From positions 1-64,000 of the forward strand of contig JAFXUZ010000050.1 of NCBI GenBank assembly GCA_017524725.1: a stretch of 64,000 nucleotides of DNA, written 5' to 3'. The notes below the pieces were generated by a model. The model was given only the letters and a program-made list of their open reading frames with translations. It did not search any database and was not told the origin of the DNA. This DNA comes from Clostridia bacterium (GTDB lineage Bacteria > Bacillota > Clostridia > Christensenellales > Aristaeellaceae). The translations under genes and the position numbers were made by a program. Below, piece by piece: positions 8,341 to 15,960 of the stretch (the stretch's first letter is position 1; the number at the start of each line of letters is the position of its first letter).

Positions 8341-9957
8341 TCAGCCCCACAAAAGGGCCAGCGCGGGGACCATCTGCTTTTTGCGCGACACCACGCCCCT
8401 CAGAAACGCGGTGTGGTCCCCCACCTCGATGCCGCTGAAGGCCTGCCGGATGATCTCCCTGTCCCCCAGGAAAAGGAGCTGCGTGCCTTCAAGGAGCACG
8501 TCGGTGATCATGAGCAGTACCATGTCATAGTTCTTCTCTTCCTGTATCCTGCCCATCTCCTTCAGGAATTCATCCTTTCTCTTCAGCATATGGGCGGAAT
8601 CCATGGTGGTGATCTGGCTGATGCCGAGGCGGTGGTCCGCCAGGTGGAATTCCTTGAAATCGGTCTTCAGCAGCACCGATGCGGGCTTGTCGGCGGAACT
8701 GGCGGAAAACACGTCGTGCCCCAGGCTTTCCAGGTCCAGCCCGGCGATGCGGGCCAGGCGCTCGGCGATGCGGCGGTCCCGGTTGGTGGTGGTGGGCGAC
8801 TTGAACATGACGGTGTCGCTGACAATGGCCGCCGCCATCAGGCCGGCCAGCTTTTCACCCGGCATCAGGCCGTGTTCCTGGTACATGGTGGCGACAATGG
8901 TAGTGGCGGAGCCCACGGGTTCGTTGCGCATAAAGACCGGGTAGCCGGTCTGCACGTCTCCCAGGCGGTGGTGGTCGATGATGCCGACCAGTTCAGCCTG
9001 CTCCAGGCCCGGGACGGACTGGCCCACCTCGTTATGGTCCACCAGCACCACCCGTTTGCGGTTGGGCCGCAGCAGATGATAGCGGCTCAGGGTACCCACC
9101 ACGCGGTCGTCCGCGTCCAGGATGGGGTAGGAACGGTAGCGGCTCTGCAGGACGGCTTCCTTCACGTCGTCCAGGAAATCGTCCAGGTGGAAGCACACCA
9201 GGTCCTCCACCGCCGCGATCCGGCTGACCGGCGTCGCCTGGTACAGCATCCTCGCCGCCTGCCAGGCGTCGCAGGGCGTGGAAATGATGCAGGTCCCCGA
9301 CGACATGCCCCGGTATTTTTCAGCCAGGCTGCTCTGGCAGAGGATCACGCAGTTGGCGTGGATCTGCAGGGCCTTCTCGATCACCTCCGGCTGCTGTCCG
9401 CACAATATCACCGAACCGGGCCCGATGCCCTTCAGGGGTTCCCCGGGGGTGGGCAGCGCAATGGTCACCTCGCCGGAAATGCTGTCGAACACGTCGTCGT
9501 GGCAGTTGATGACATGCCCCTCCAGGGCGGACAACACGTTGAAGATCGGCGCTTCGTGCAGGATCGGGGAATGGATCGCCTGCATATCGCTTTCGGCGAT
9601 GCCCCCCGCCGTTACCATGCCGTACAGCGTCCCGTCCTCATTGGTAACGGGAAGGGAGTTGAGGGACGGGTTTTCCCGGATGATCTTCCATGCGTGGCTC
9701 ACAGGCACATTGATGCCGAGCAGCGGCGGACGGTCAAAATCGATGTCGCGGACCTGGGTGCGCACGGTGGAGAGCATCATCGGGGGCTGGAAGCCGAACC
9801 GGCGGAGAAGGAAGTTGCTTTCGTCGTTCAGGTGCCCAAGCCGGGCCGGTACGTAACCGTTTTCCCCCAGCGCGTTGCAAAGCGCGGCATAGGCCATGGC
9901 CGAAACGATGGAATCGGTATCCGGATTGCGGTGGCCGCACACATAGGTGGTATTCAC
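8341..9957 (-). CDS. ppaC: Family II manganese-dependent inorganic pyrophosphatase with CBS-DRTGG regulatory insert
   Basis: A 538-residue enzyme that hydrolyses pyrophosphate in the cytoplasm. The N-terminal DHH part has GHRNPDTDSI (about 8-17). A CBS domain, a DRTGG domain and a second CBS domain fill about 70-300, then the DHH core resumes with VLVDHNE and GIIDHHRLGD. The C-terminal DHHA2 part follows. CBS-type enzymes of Clostridia and Moorella are controlled by adenine nucleotides through this insert. The start is GTG at 9957 (VNTTYVCGHRNPD): the longer frame to 10140 adds 61 Arg/Pro-rich residues that no family member has, and AAAGAGG precedes the GTG. Confidence 0.93.
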   Translation of the reverse strand: MNTTYVCGHRNPDTDSIVSAMAYAALCNALGENGYVPARLGHLNDESNFLLRRFGFQPPMMLSTVRTQVRDIDFDRPPLLGINVPVSHAWKIIRENPSLNSLPVTNEDGTLYGMVTAGGIAESDMQAIHSPILHEAPIFNVLSALEGHVINCHDDVFDSISGEVTIALPTPGEPLKGIGPGSVILCGQQPEVIEKALQIHANCVILCQSSLAEKYRGMSSGTCIISTPCDAWQAARMLYQATPVSRIAAVEDLVCFHLDDFLDDVKEAVLQSRYRSYPILDADDRVVGTLSRYHLLRPNRKRVVLVDHNEVGQSVPGLEQAELVGIIDHHRLGDVQTGYPVFMRNEPVGSATTIVATMYQEHGLMPGEKLAGLMAAAIVSDTVMFKSPTTTNRDRRIAERLARIAGLDLESLGHDVFSASSADKPASVLLKTDFKEFHLADHRLGISQITTMDSAHMLKRKDEFLKEMGRIQEEKNYDMVLLMITDVLLEGTQLLFLGDREIIRQAFSGIEVGDHTAFLRGVVSRKKQMVPALALLWG

Positions 9958-10040
9958 ACAAAGCCTCTTTTCCGGGGGGCGCGGGCGCCCGGTCCCTGGG
10001 ATGGTCTGGGTTTTAAGTATAAACGCGGGAAACGGAAAAG

Positions 10041-10565
10041 TCAAACGCCGGGGGCGATGAGCCCATAGACCCTGACGCCGTGCCAGGCGCCGTCCCGGTA
10101 CAGTTCGTCCCGCAGGAGGCCCTCCTGGGTGAAGCCGCATTTTTCAAGGCAGCGGGCGCAGGCATGGTTAAAATCAAAGGTGCGGGCGGTGATCTTGTGC
10201 AGGCCCAGTTCCTCAAAGCCCAGGCGGCACAGCACACGGACGGCGTCGGCGCCCCGGCCCCTGCCGCGGCCCTCCCCCAAATGGATGGCGATCTCCCCGT
10301 GCCGGTTTTTCCTGTCCAGCGACGTAAAACCGCATCGGCCCAGGAACCGTCCGTCCTCCAGGTCTTCCACCGCGAACTGGTATACGCCGGTGGAATGGGA
10401 CGTCTGGTCCCGGAGGATCTTTTCCGCGTCGTCGGCGGTCGCAGGCAGTACAGGTCCGTCGGTGACAAGCCGCATGGTATCCATATCGTTCAGGTGGCGC
10501 CAAAGGTCGTTCAGGTCCTTTTCCTCCAGGGCACGGAGGCGGACCAGGGAGCCGGTGTACGTCAT
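10041..10565 (-). CDS. GNAT family N-acetyltransferase (RimJ/RimL type)
   Basis: A 174-residue acetyltransferase of the RimJ/RimL type. LVRLRALEEKDLNDLW at the N-terminus, the acetyl-CoA site region LGEGRGRGRGADAVRVLC, and HKITARTFDFNHACARCLEKCGF are family marks. The ATG at 10565 has AGGAAAGGATC upstream; the longer frame to 10670 covers a hairpin and is rejected. Protein or small-molecule N-acetylation is the inferred role; the substrate is unknown. Confidence 0.85.
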   Translation of the reverse strand: MTYTGSLVRLRALEEKDLNDLWRHLNDMDTMRLVTDGPVLPATADDAEKILRDQTSHSTGVYQFAVEDLEDGRFLGRCGFTSLDRKNRHGEIAIHLGEGRGRGRGADAVRVLCRLGFEELGLHKITARTFDFNHACARCLEKCGFTQEGLLRDELYRDGAWHGVRVYGLIAPGV

Positions 10566-10610
10566 TTTTGATCCTTTCCTGTCCCGAAAGACAGCGCTGC
10601 GAATAGAAAG

Positions 10611-10635
10611 GGCCCCTCCGCGGTTCAGAGGGGCC
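10611..10635 (-). terminator. Hairpin between the RuvX-DUF1292 and GNAT genes
   Basis: GGCCCCTC (10611-10618) pairs with GAGGGGCC (10628-10635), followed on the minus strand by CTTTCTATT. It probably ends the IreB-RuvX-DUF1292 transcript. A second imperfect GC hairpin lies at about 10644-10662. Confidence 0.55.
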
Positions 10636-10718
10636 GATGGGCGCGGGAAGGTTCCCCCTTCCGCGGTCAAACAGCATGAGAAGTCTTTGTTTGCTATCCT
10701 GACTTTTTAAGCAGGGGT

Positions 10719-11516
10719 TCAGTCCTCGTCTTCCTCGTCCTGTTCGTCTACGATCTCAAGGAATTTCTGGAACACGGCATCGCTGATCTCATCGTCGTCC
10801 ACCGAAGCGTAAACGTCCTCGCCGTTTTCGTCCTTCTGGATCTCCAGGATGATGACCTCGCCCTCGTCGTCGTCCTCCTCCGCTTCCTCGTCCAGGAGCA
10901 TCAGCACCACATACAGTTTGCCTTCGTGCTCCACGGTGGTCAGGTATTCAAACTGGCTGGTCACGCCGTCCTCGTCGGTCAGTTCGATGATCTGGTTGCC
11001 GTAGTCCTCGTCATCCTCGTCGTCCTCTTCGAACGCGGGATCCTTCCTGCCGGTGTCGTCAGTCATGGGTTCCTCCTTTTCCGCCCCGGACAGGGCGGCC
11101 TTTTCATTGCTCGCTTTATCCAGATAGCGCTGCAGGATCACTGCCGCGGCCACCTTATCGACCTTTGTTTTGCGCTCCCCGCGGTGCACCCCGCCCTCCA
11201 GGAGGGCGTGCTCGGCCTCCACGGTGGAGAGGCGTTCATCGGTAAATTCCACCGGCATGCCGGCGTTCTCGATCTGCCGGGCAAACTGCCGGACCTTTTC
11301 GGCCTGGAAGCCCTCGCTGCCGTCCATGTTGCGGGGCAGCCCGCAGATCACCCGCTCCGCCCCGGTCTCGTCAAAGATCTTCCGGATGTTCCTGACGTCC
11401 GGTCCCCAGCCCACCCGTTCCACAACGCTGTGGGGGGAGGCGAACATCCCCAGGGGATCACTGACGGCGACGCCGATGCGCCTGTCGCCCACGTCCAGAC
11501 ATATCAGCCTGCTCAT
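10719..11516 (-). CDS. ruvX: RuvX/YqgF nuclease fused to DUF1292
   Basis: Residues 1-140 are RuvX (YqgF), the RNase H-fold enzyme linked to pre-16S rRNA processing and Holliday junction resolution: [36 protein letters not shown] and [16 protein letters not shown]. Residues about 165-265 are a DUF1292 domain ([21 protein letters not shown], a very acidic tail). In B. subtilis the order yrzL-yrrK-yrzB keeps the last two separate. Met151 of this frame, at 11066, is preceded by AAGGAGG five bases away, exactly where a free DUF1292 protein would start. The gene overlaps the ireB stop by four bases. Both a fusion and a separately started DUF1292 product are possible. Confidence 0.92.
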   Translation of the reverse strand: MSRLICLDVGDRRIGVAVSDPLGMFASPHSVVERVGWGPDVRNIRKIFDETGAERVICGLPRNMDGSEGFQAEKVRQFARQIENAGMPVEFTDERLSTVEAEHALLEGGVHRGERKTKVDKVAAAVILQRYLDKASNEKAALSGAEKEEPMTDDTGRKDPAFEEDDEDDEDYGNQIIELTDEDGVTSQFEYLTTVEHEGKLYVVLMLLDEEAEEDDDEGEVIILEIQKDENGEDVYASVDDDEISDAVFQKFLEIVDEQDEEDED

Positions 11517-11797
11517 TCGCCTGCGCGGACCTCCAGTTTGTTGGTCACATAATAGCGTACCAGTTCGTCAAGGATCTCGTCCCTTTCCAGGCGGCAGATC
11601 AGGCTGCGGGCGTTGTTGAAGCTGGTGATGTAAGTAGGATCGCCGGTCAGGACGTATCCGACCAGCTGGGTGATGGGATCGTACCCCTTCAAAAGCAGCG
11701 CGCTGTACACATGAGCCAGAATCTCCGGTGCGGTATCCCGTCCTTCCGGAAGGGGACGCATCTTCATAGTATCCATGGTTTCCCGTCGGTCATTCAT
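11513..11797 (-). CDS. ireB: IreB family regulatory phosphoprotein (DUF965)
   Basis: A 94-residue protein of the IreB/YrzL family, a substrate of the PASTA-type Ser/Thr kinase and a regulator of cephalosporin tolerance in enterococci. Core motifs are [28 protein letters not shown] and [12 protein letters not shown]. The start at 11797 has AGGAGGGAGG upstream; the 9-residue-longer frame lacks support. The N-terminal RETMDTMKM resembles the phosphorylated Thr region of IreB. It leads the RuvX-DUF1292 gene with a four-base overlap, as in most Bacillota. Confidence 0.9.
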   Translation of the reverse strand: MNDRRETMDTMKMRPLPEGRDTAPEILAHVYSALLLKGYDPITQLVGYVLTGDPTYITSFNNARSLICRLERDEILDELVRYYVTNKLEVRAGE

Positions 11798-11879
11798 CTC
11801 AAACCCCTCCCTCCTGGGAACCATTATACAACCTCACAACCCGGCAGGCAAGGAAAAAATACAGCGGGAAGAACGCGCT

Positions 11880-13712
11880 TCAGCCCTCCCGGGACGAGTC
11901 TTCCAGCGCCTTGGAGAACTGGGTCTCATACAGTTCCTGGTAGGTTCCTCCGGCATGGACCAGGTCACGGTGCTGCCCGTGCTCCACGATGCGCCCGTCC
12001 CGCACCACCAGGATCTCGTCGGCCGCAAGGATCGTGGAAAGCCGGTGGGCGATCAGGATGGACGTACGTTCCCGGATCAGCGGATCAATGGCCTCCTGGA
12101 TGGCCGCCTCGGAAATGGAATCCAGCGCCGAGGTGGCCTCGTCAAAGATCAGCAGGGCAGGGTCCTTCAAAAGCACCCGGGCGATGGAAATACGCTGCTT
12201 TTCGCCCCCCGAAAGCTTCAGTCCGCGGTTTCCCACCGGGGTGTCCAGTCCCAGGGGCTGCTTTAGGATCAGGTCATAGATGTTGGCCTTCTTCAGGGCG
12301 GCGATCATTTCCTCTTCGGTGGCGCCGGGCTTGGCGTAATCCAGGTTTTCCCGGATGGTACCGCTGAAAAGGTAGGTCTCCTGGGTCACCACGCCGATGC
12401 TTTTCCTGAGCCAGCCAAGGTCCAGCTTCCTAACGTCGGTCCCGTCAAAATACACCGCGCCGCCCTGCACGTCCCAAAGCCGGGGGATCAGGTTGACGAT
12501 GGTGCTCTTGCCCGAGCCCGAGGGGCCCACGATGGCGATACTGCTGCCGCTTTTGAGCGTAAAGGAGATGTCCCTCAGGATGGGACGGTCGTTTTCATAG
12601 GCAAAGCACACGCCGTCGAAGACCACCTCGCCCTCGGCTTTCCCGGGAACGAGGGCGTCGGGGGCGTTCTCGATCTCCACCGGCATGTCGAAATATTCAA
12701 AGATGCGGGTGAACATCGCCATGGAGCGGATCCATTCCACCTGGATGTTCAACAGGCTGTTGACCGGCCCGTACATGCGTCCCAGGAGGGCCACAAGCAC
12801 CGATATATCGCCCACCGTCAGGGGATAGCCGTGGCGGATCATCAGGATGCCGCCCACCAGGTACAGAAGCATCGGCCCCACTGAGGAAAAGGTGGAGAGG
12901 ACCACAAAAAACCAGCGGCCGGCCATCTTTTCCCGGACGTTGAGGCGCATCATATTGCCGTTGGCCTTTTCGTAGCGGGCGTACTCGTCCTTTTCACGTC
13001 CGAAGAGCTTCACAAGCAGCTGGCCGGATACGCTCAGGGTCTCGTTGAGGATGCCGTTGATCTCGTCGTTGCATTCCTGGGCTTCCCGGGCCAGCTTCCA
13101 ACGGGTGTGGCCCGCCAGGCGGGTGGGCAGGGTAAACAGCGGCACCACCACAAGCCCGACCAGGGCCAGGATCCAGTTTTTGCGGAACATGGCCACCACC
13201 GCCAGCACCAGGGTGATCAGGTTGGACAGGATGCTGGCGAAGGTGCCCGAGACTACGCCCTCCACACCGGAAATGTCCGACGTCATCCGGGTGATGATGT
13301 CGCCCTGGCTGACGGTAGTGAAAAAGCGCTGGCTCATTTTCTGCAGGTGGCCGAACATCTGGCACCGCATATCGCCCGCGATATGCTGGGCGATCCAGTT
13401 GTTCAGGTAGGTCTGTCCCACTCCGATCAGGTTGGATAACAGCGTCAGCCCAAGGGACAGGAGGATCAGCCGGACCAGCGCCGGGATGTTCCGCCCGATC
13501 AGGCCCTCGTCGATGATGCGGCCGGTCAGGATGGAGGGATACAGGCTGCACACCGCGCTCAGGGCGATGCACACAAAGACCAGGAGCAGGCGCACCTTAT
13601 AAGGCAGCAGGTAACTGAAGACCCTTTTGAGCAGGGCGCCCGTCACCTTGGGAGCATTCTTTTTTTCTTCTTCCGTCAGGAATCTCTGCTGACCGCCGCC
13701 GCGCGGAGGCAT
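11880..13712 (-). CDS. ABC-type exporter, fused permease and ATPase (multidrug/lipid type)
   Basis: A 610-residue half-transporter expected to work as a homodimer in the inner membrane. Residues about 25-320 hold six membrane segments of the ABC_membrane fold. The nucleotide-binding domain has Walker A GPSGSGKST near residue 396, the signature LSGGEKQR, Walker B ALLIFDEATSALD and the switch His in IAHRLST. The ATG at 13712 has AAAGGGG upstream and is preferred over an ATG six codons earlier. The substrate cannot be read from the sequence; relatives move drugs, lipids or peptides. It is a lone gene without a partner half-transporter. Confidence 0.9.
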   Translation of the reverse strand: MPPRGGGQQRFLTEEEKKNAPKVTGALLKRVFSYLLPYKVRLLLVFVCIALSAVCSLYPSILTGRIIDEGLIGRNIPALVRLILLSLGLTLLSNLIGVGQTYLNNWIAQHIAGDMRCQMFGHLQKMSQRFFTTVSQGDIITRMTSDISGVEGVVSGTFASILSNLITLVLAVVAMFRKNWILALVGLVVVPLFTLPTRLAGHTRWKLAREAQECNDEINGILNETLSVSGQLLVKLFGREKDEYARYEKANGNMMRLNVREKMAGRWFFVVLSTFSSVGPMLLYLVGGILMIRHGYPLTVGDISVLVALLGRMYGPVNSLLNIQVEWIRSMAMFTRIFEYFDMPVEIENAPDALVPGKAEGEVVFDGVCFAYENDRPILRDISFTLKSGSSIAIVGPSGSGKSTIVNLIPRLWDVQGGAVYFDGTDVRKLDLGWLRKSIGVVTQETYLFSGTIRENLDYAKPGATEEEMIAALKKANIYDLILKQPLGLDTPVGNRGLKLSGGEKQRISIARVLLKDPALLIFDEATSALDSISEAAIQEAIDPLIRERTSILIAHRLSTILAADEILVVRDGRIVEHGQHRDLVHAGGTYQELYETQFSKALEDSSREG

Positions 13713-13777
13713 GGCACCGTCCCCTTTCATATAATGTTTGTATCCGGCGGATCCGGGATATGGTTTGTTCGAGCATC

Positions 13778-13806
13778 ATTTTAGCACATTGCGGGGGCAG
13801 CATCAA
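13778..13806 (-). promoter_or_regulatory. Promoter of the ABC exporter gene
   Basis: TTGATG and TAAAAT separated by 17 bp on the minus strand, about 65 bp before the start codon. Confidence 0.6.
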
Positions 13807-14010
13807 TGCAAAGGCCGGCAAAAAAACAAAACAGCCGCAAAAAGAACAAAAAAGCTGCGGATATCAAAGGAACAGCGGATATGACACGGGGCCGCGCCCG
13901 AAAACAGGCGCTTTTGCCTTGACGGGGCGATAGTTTGAGTATATCCTGTAAACAGGTGTTTCGCCGTGCGGCTGACATGCCGCCCGGCCCAACCGGGAGG
14001 TGCATCCGTT

Positions 14011-14697
14011 ATGAGAAAGATCCTCTGGTCTCCCACGCTGCTGAGCGGCCGTCTCTCCCTGCTGCCCGAGGCCCTGAAAACATTTGAGGAAAAGGGTGTC
14101 GATTACCTGCACGTGGACGTGATGGACGGGCATTTTGTCCCCAATTACGCCCTGGGCACCGGTTTTATCCGCGACCTGAGGGACATGTGCTCCCTTCCCC
14201 TGGACATCCACCTGATGATCGAGCGGCCGGACATGAACCTGGACCGCTTCGACATCCGCCCCGGGGATATCGTTTCGGTCCATGTGGAAAGCACGCCGCA
14301 CATCGTGCGCTCCCTGCAGCAGGTCCGGGACCGCGGCGCCCGAGCCTTTGCCGCCCTGTGCCCCGGGACCCCCGCCGAAGCGCTCCTCCCCCTGGGCCCC
14401 TATCTGGACGGCGTTTTGTGCATGTCGGTCAATCCCGGATTCGCCGGACAGAAGATCCTGCCCGGGACCGAAAGGCATATCTCGCTGATCCGCGCCGCAA
14501 TGGACCACATGGGCCTTGAAAACGCGGACCTGGAGGTGGACGGCAACGTATCCTTCGACAACGTATCCTCCCTGATCCGCGCCGGCGCCAATATGTTCGT
14601 GGGCGGCAGCGCCAGTTTGTTTTACGCCGGGGCCTCCGTCGCCGAAAACGTTGACCGGGCACGGGAGGCCGTCAGGGCCTTTGTCCCTGACCCATGA
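14011..14697 (+). CDS. rpe: Ribulose-phosphate 3-epimerase family protein
   Basis: A 228-residue TIM barrel. HVDVMDGHFVPN carries the metal-binding His/Asp, DIHLMIERP follows, then VLCMSVNPGFAGQ and the last-strand region DLEVDGN with GANMFVGGSASLF. The first strand is unusual, LWSPTLLSG instead of SPSILSAD, and the second catalytic stretch reads DGNVS rather than DGGIN. It may therefore be ribulose-5-phosphate epimerase of the pentose phosphate pathway or a related ketose-6-phosphate epimerase. GGGAGG lies 12 bases before the ATG at 14011. It is transcribed alone and ends at a textbook terminator. Confidence 0.85.
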   Translation: MRKILWSPTLLSGRLSLLPEALKTFEEKGVDYLHVDVMDGHFVPNYALGTGFIRDLRDMCSLPLDIHLMIERPDMNLDRFDIRPGDIVSVHVESTPHIVRSLQQVRDRGARAFAALCPGTPAEALLPLGPYLDGVLCMSVNPGFAGQKILPGTERHISLIRAAMDHMGLENADLEVDGNVSFDNVSSLIRAGANMFVGGSASLFYAGASVAENVDRAREAVRAFVPDP

Positions 14698-14737
14698 CCG
14701 GTCTAAACCCGCTTTGCCAGATCACCCGGATAATTTT

Positions 14738-14774
14738 CCGGGCGGCAGCCTTCAGGCTGCCGCCCGGTTTTTTT
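14738..14774 (+). terminator. Strong terminator after the epimerase gene
   Basis: A perfect 13-bp stem (14738-14750 / 14755-14767), loop TTCA, then seven T. Confidence 0.95.
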
Positions 14775-14869
14775 CTTCCGACGGATCACCGGTTTGCCGG
14801 CGCTTTTTCCCGCCCTGCGCACGCAAACCATTCCAAAACTTCACTCTTCACTCTCCGCTCTTCACTCTT

Positions 14870-15679
14870 TTACTTGATCCAGTCCGCCGGACGCACCAGG
14901 GGCGCTTCCCCGTCGCGGATGGGGCCGAGGAGCATCAGCGGGCGCACGTTGTCCACCAGGCGGCGGTCCACTTCCTCCACCGCCAGCACCACGCACACAC
15001 CGACGATGTCCACGTCAAATTCCCTCATCAGGGCCTTCATGCCGTTGACGGTGCCGCCGCCCCGCATAAAGTCGTCCACGATCAGCGCCTTGGTCCCCGT
15101 TTCCACCGCGCGGCGGCTGAGGCTCATGGTCTCGATGCCGCCGGATGCGGACACATACGGGATATTGACCGCGCTGCCTTCGTACACCTTGATGGAATGG
15201 CGAGCGATGACCAGCGGTTTTCCCAGGGCGCGGGCCGTCATCATGGCCACCGGGATCCCCTTGGTCTCCATGGTCAGCACAAAATCCGGCAGCAGCGAAT
15301 AGCTGGCCCCGGCGATCAGGCTGCCCATGCCCGCCGTCAGTTCCGGGTCGGACAGGATATCCGAATAATACAGGAAGCCGCCCGGCAGCACCCGGTCGGG
15401 ATGCGACAGTCTGGAGCAGATGCCGCTGATGAACTCCCTTTGGCCCTCCGTCCCCCCGGGACGATAGCGCACGCCCCCCGACGCACCGGTGACCGTCTCC
15501 AGACGACCCAGGGAAAAACGGGATACCGTTTTTTCCAGAAGCGCCACGTCTTCCGACACGGTGGATTTGGCGGTGTCGAACATCTCGCAGAAATGGGACA
15601 GGGTGAATATCCTGTTGGGGCTGCTGGTCAGGATCTGCATCATGGCGGCCATGCGTTCGTTTCGCTTGATCTTTTCCAT
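14870..15679 (-). CDS. purR: Purine operon repressor PurR (B. subtilis type)
   Basis: A 269-residue repressor with an N-terminal winged helix (about 1-75) and a C-terminal phosphoribosyltransferase-like domain whose PRPP site reads ALIVDDFMRGGGT. In B. subtilis PRPP releases PurR from PurBox DNA, so purine genes are repressed when PRPP is low. The ATG at 15679 follows AGAGAGGAACGT; the 34-residue-longer frame overlaps the promoter. A matching pair of PurBox sequences lies upstream at 15780-15815, supporting both the identity and autoregulation. Confidence 0.93.
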   Translation of the reverse strand: MEKIKRNERMAAMMQILTSSPNRIFTLSHFCEMFDTAKSTVSEDVALLEKTVSRFSLGRLETVTGASGGVRYRPGGTEGQREFISGICSRLSHPDRVLPGGFLYYSDILSDPELTAGMGSLIAGASYSLLPDFVLTMETKGIPVAMMTARALGKPLVIARHSIKVYEGSAVNIPYVSASGGIETMSLSRRAVETGTKALIVDDFMRGGGTVNGMKALMREFDVDIVGVCVVLAVEEVDRRLVDNVRPLMLLGPIRDGEAPLVRPADWIK

Positions 15680-15763
15680 ACGTTCCTCTCTTTGATACCG
15701 AAAAAAACGGTCCCGGGGCAAAAATGCCGCCGGCGGCCGTCCTGTCTGGCCCGAATCCCGCCC

Positions 15764-15815
15764 AGTATACCACAAAAGCACGAATATTCAAACCTTTTTT
15801 TCACATAATGTTCGT
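15764..15815 (-). promoter_or_regulatory. purR promoter with an inverted PurBox pair
   Basis: On the minus strand ACGAACATT (15807-15815) faces AATATTCGT (15780-15788) across 18 bp, the convergent arrangement of B. subtilis PurBoxes (CGAAC core). The -10 TATACT (15764-15769) has an extended TG; the -35 (TTTGAA or TTGAAT, 15786-15792) overlaps the proximal box, so bound PurR would block polymerase. Confidence 0.75.
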
Positions 15816-15830
15816 TTCTTCTTGCGCTTC

Positions 15831-15960
15831 TTTTTGCGCCGCCGTCTGTCGGCGACCACAGTCTGAGGTCCCCCGCGTTTTTTTGCGCCGCCGTCTGTCG
15901 GCGGCCGCAGTCGGGGTTCCCCGCGCTTTTTTGGCGCCGCCGACTGTTTGCGCCGCCGTT
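15831..15960. repeat. 49-bp tandem repeat, about 2.5 copies
   Basis: Units beginning TTTTTGCGCCGCCGTCTGTC recur at 15831, 15880 and, degenerate, at about 15928. Each carries a small inverted repeat CGCCG/CGGCG and a GCG-rich tail. The array runs up to the addB stop codon and fills the gap to purR. An Arg/Lys-rich frame through it is low-complexity and not taken as a gene. Confidence 0.8.

Noticed and set aside
10041..10670. Longer GNAT start at 10670
   Set aside because: The extra 35 residues cover a terminator hairpin; the ATG at 10565 has a good ribosome-binding site.
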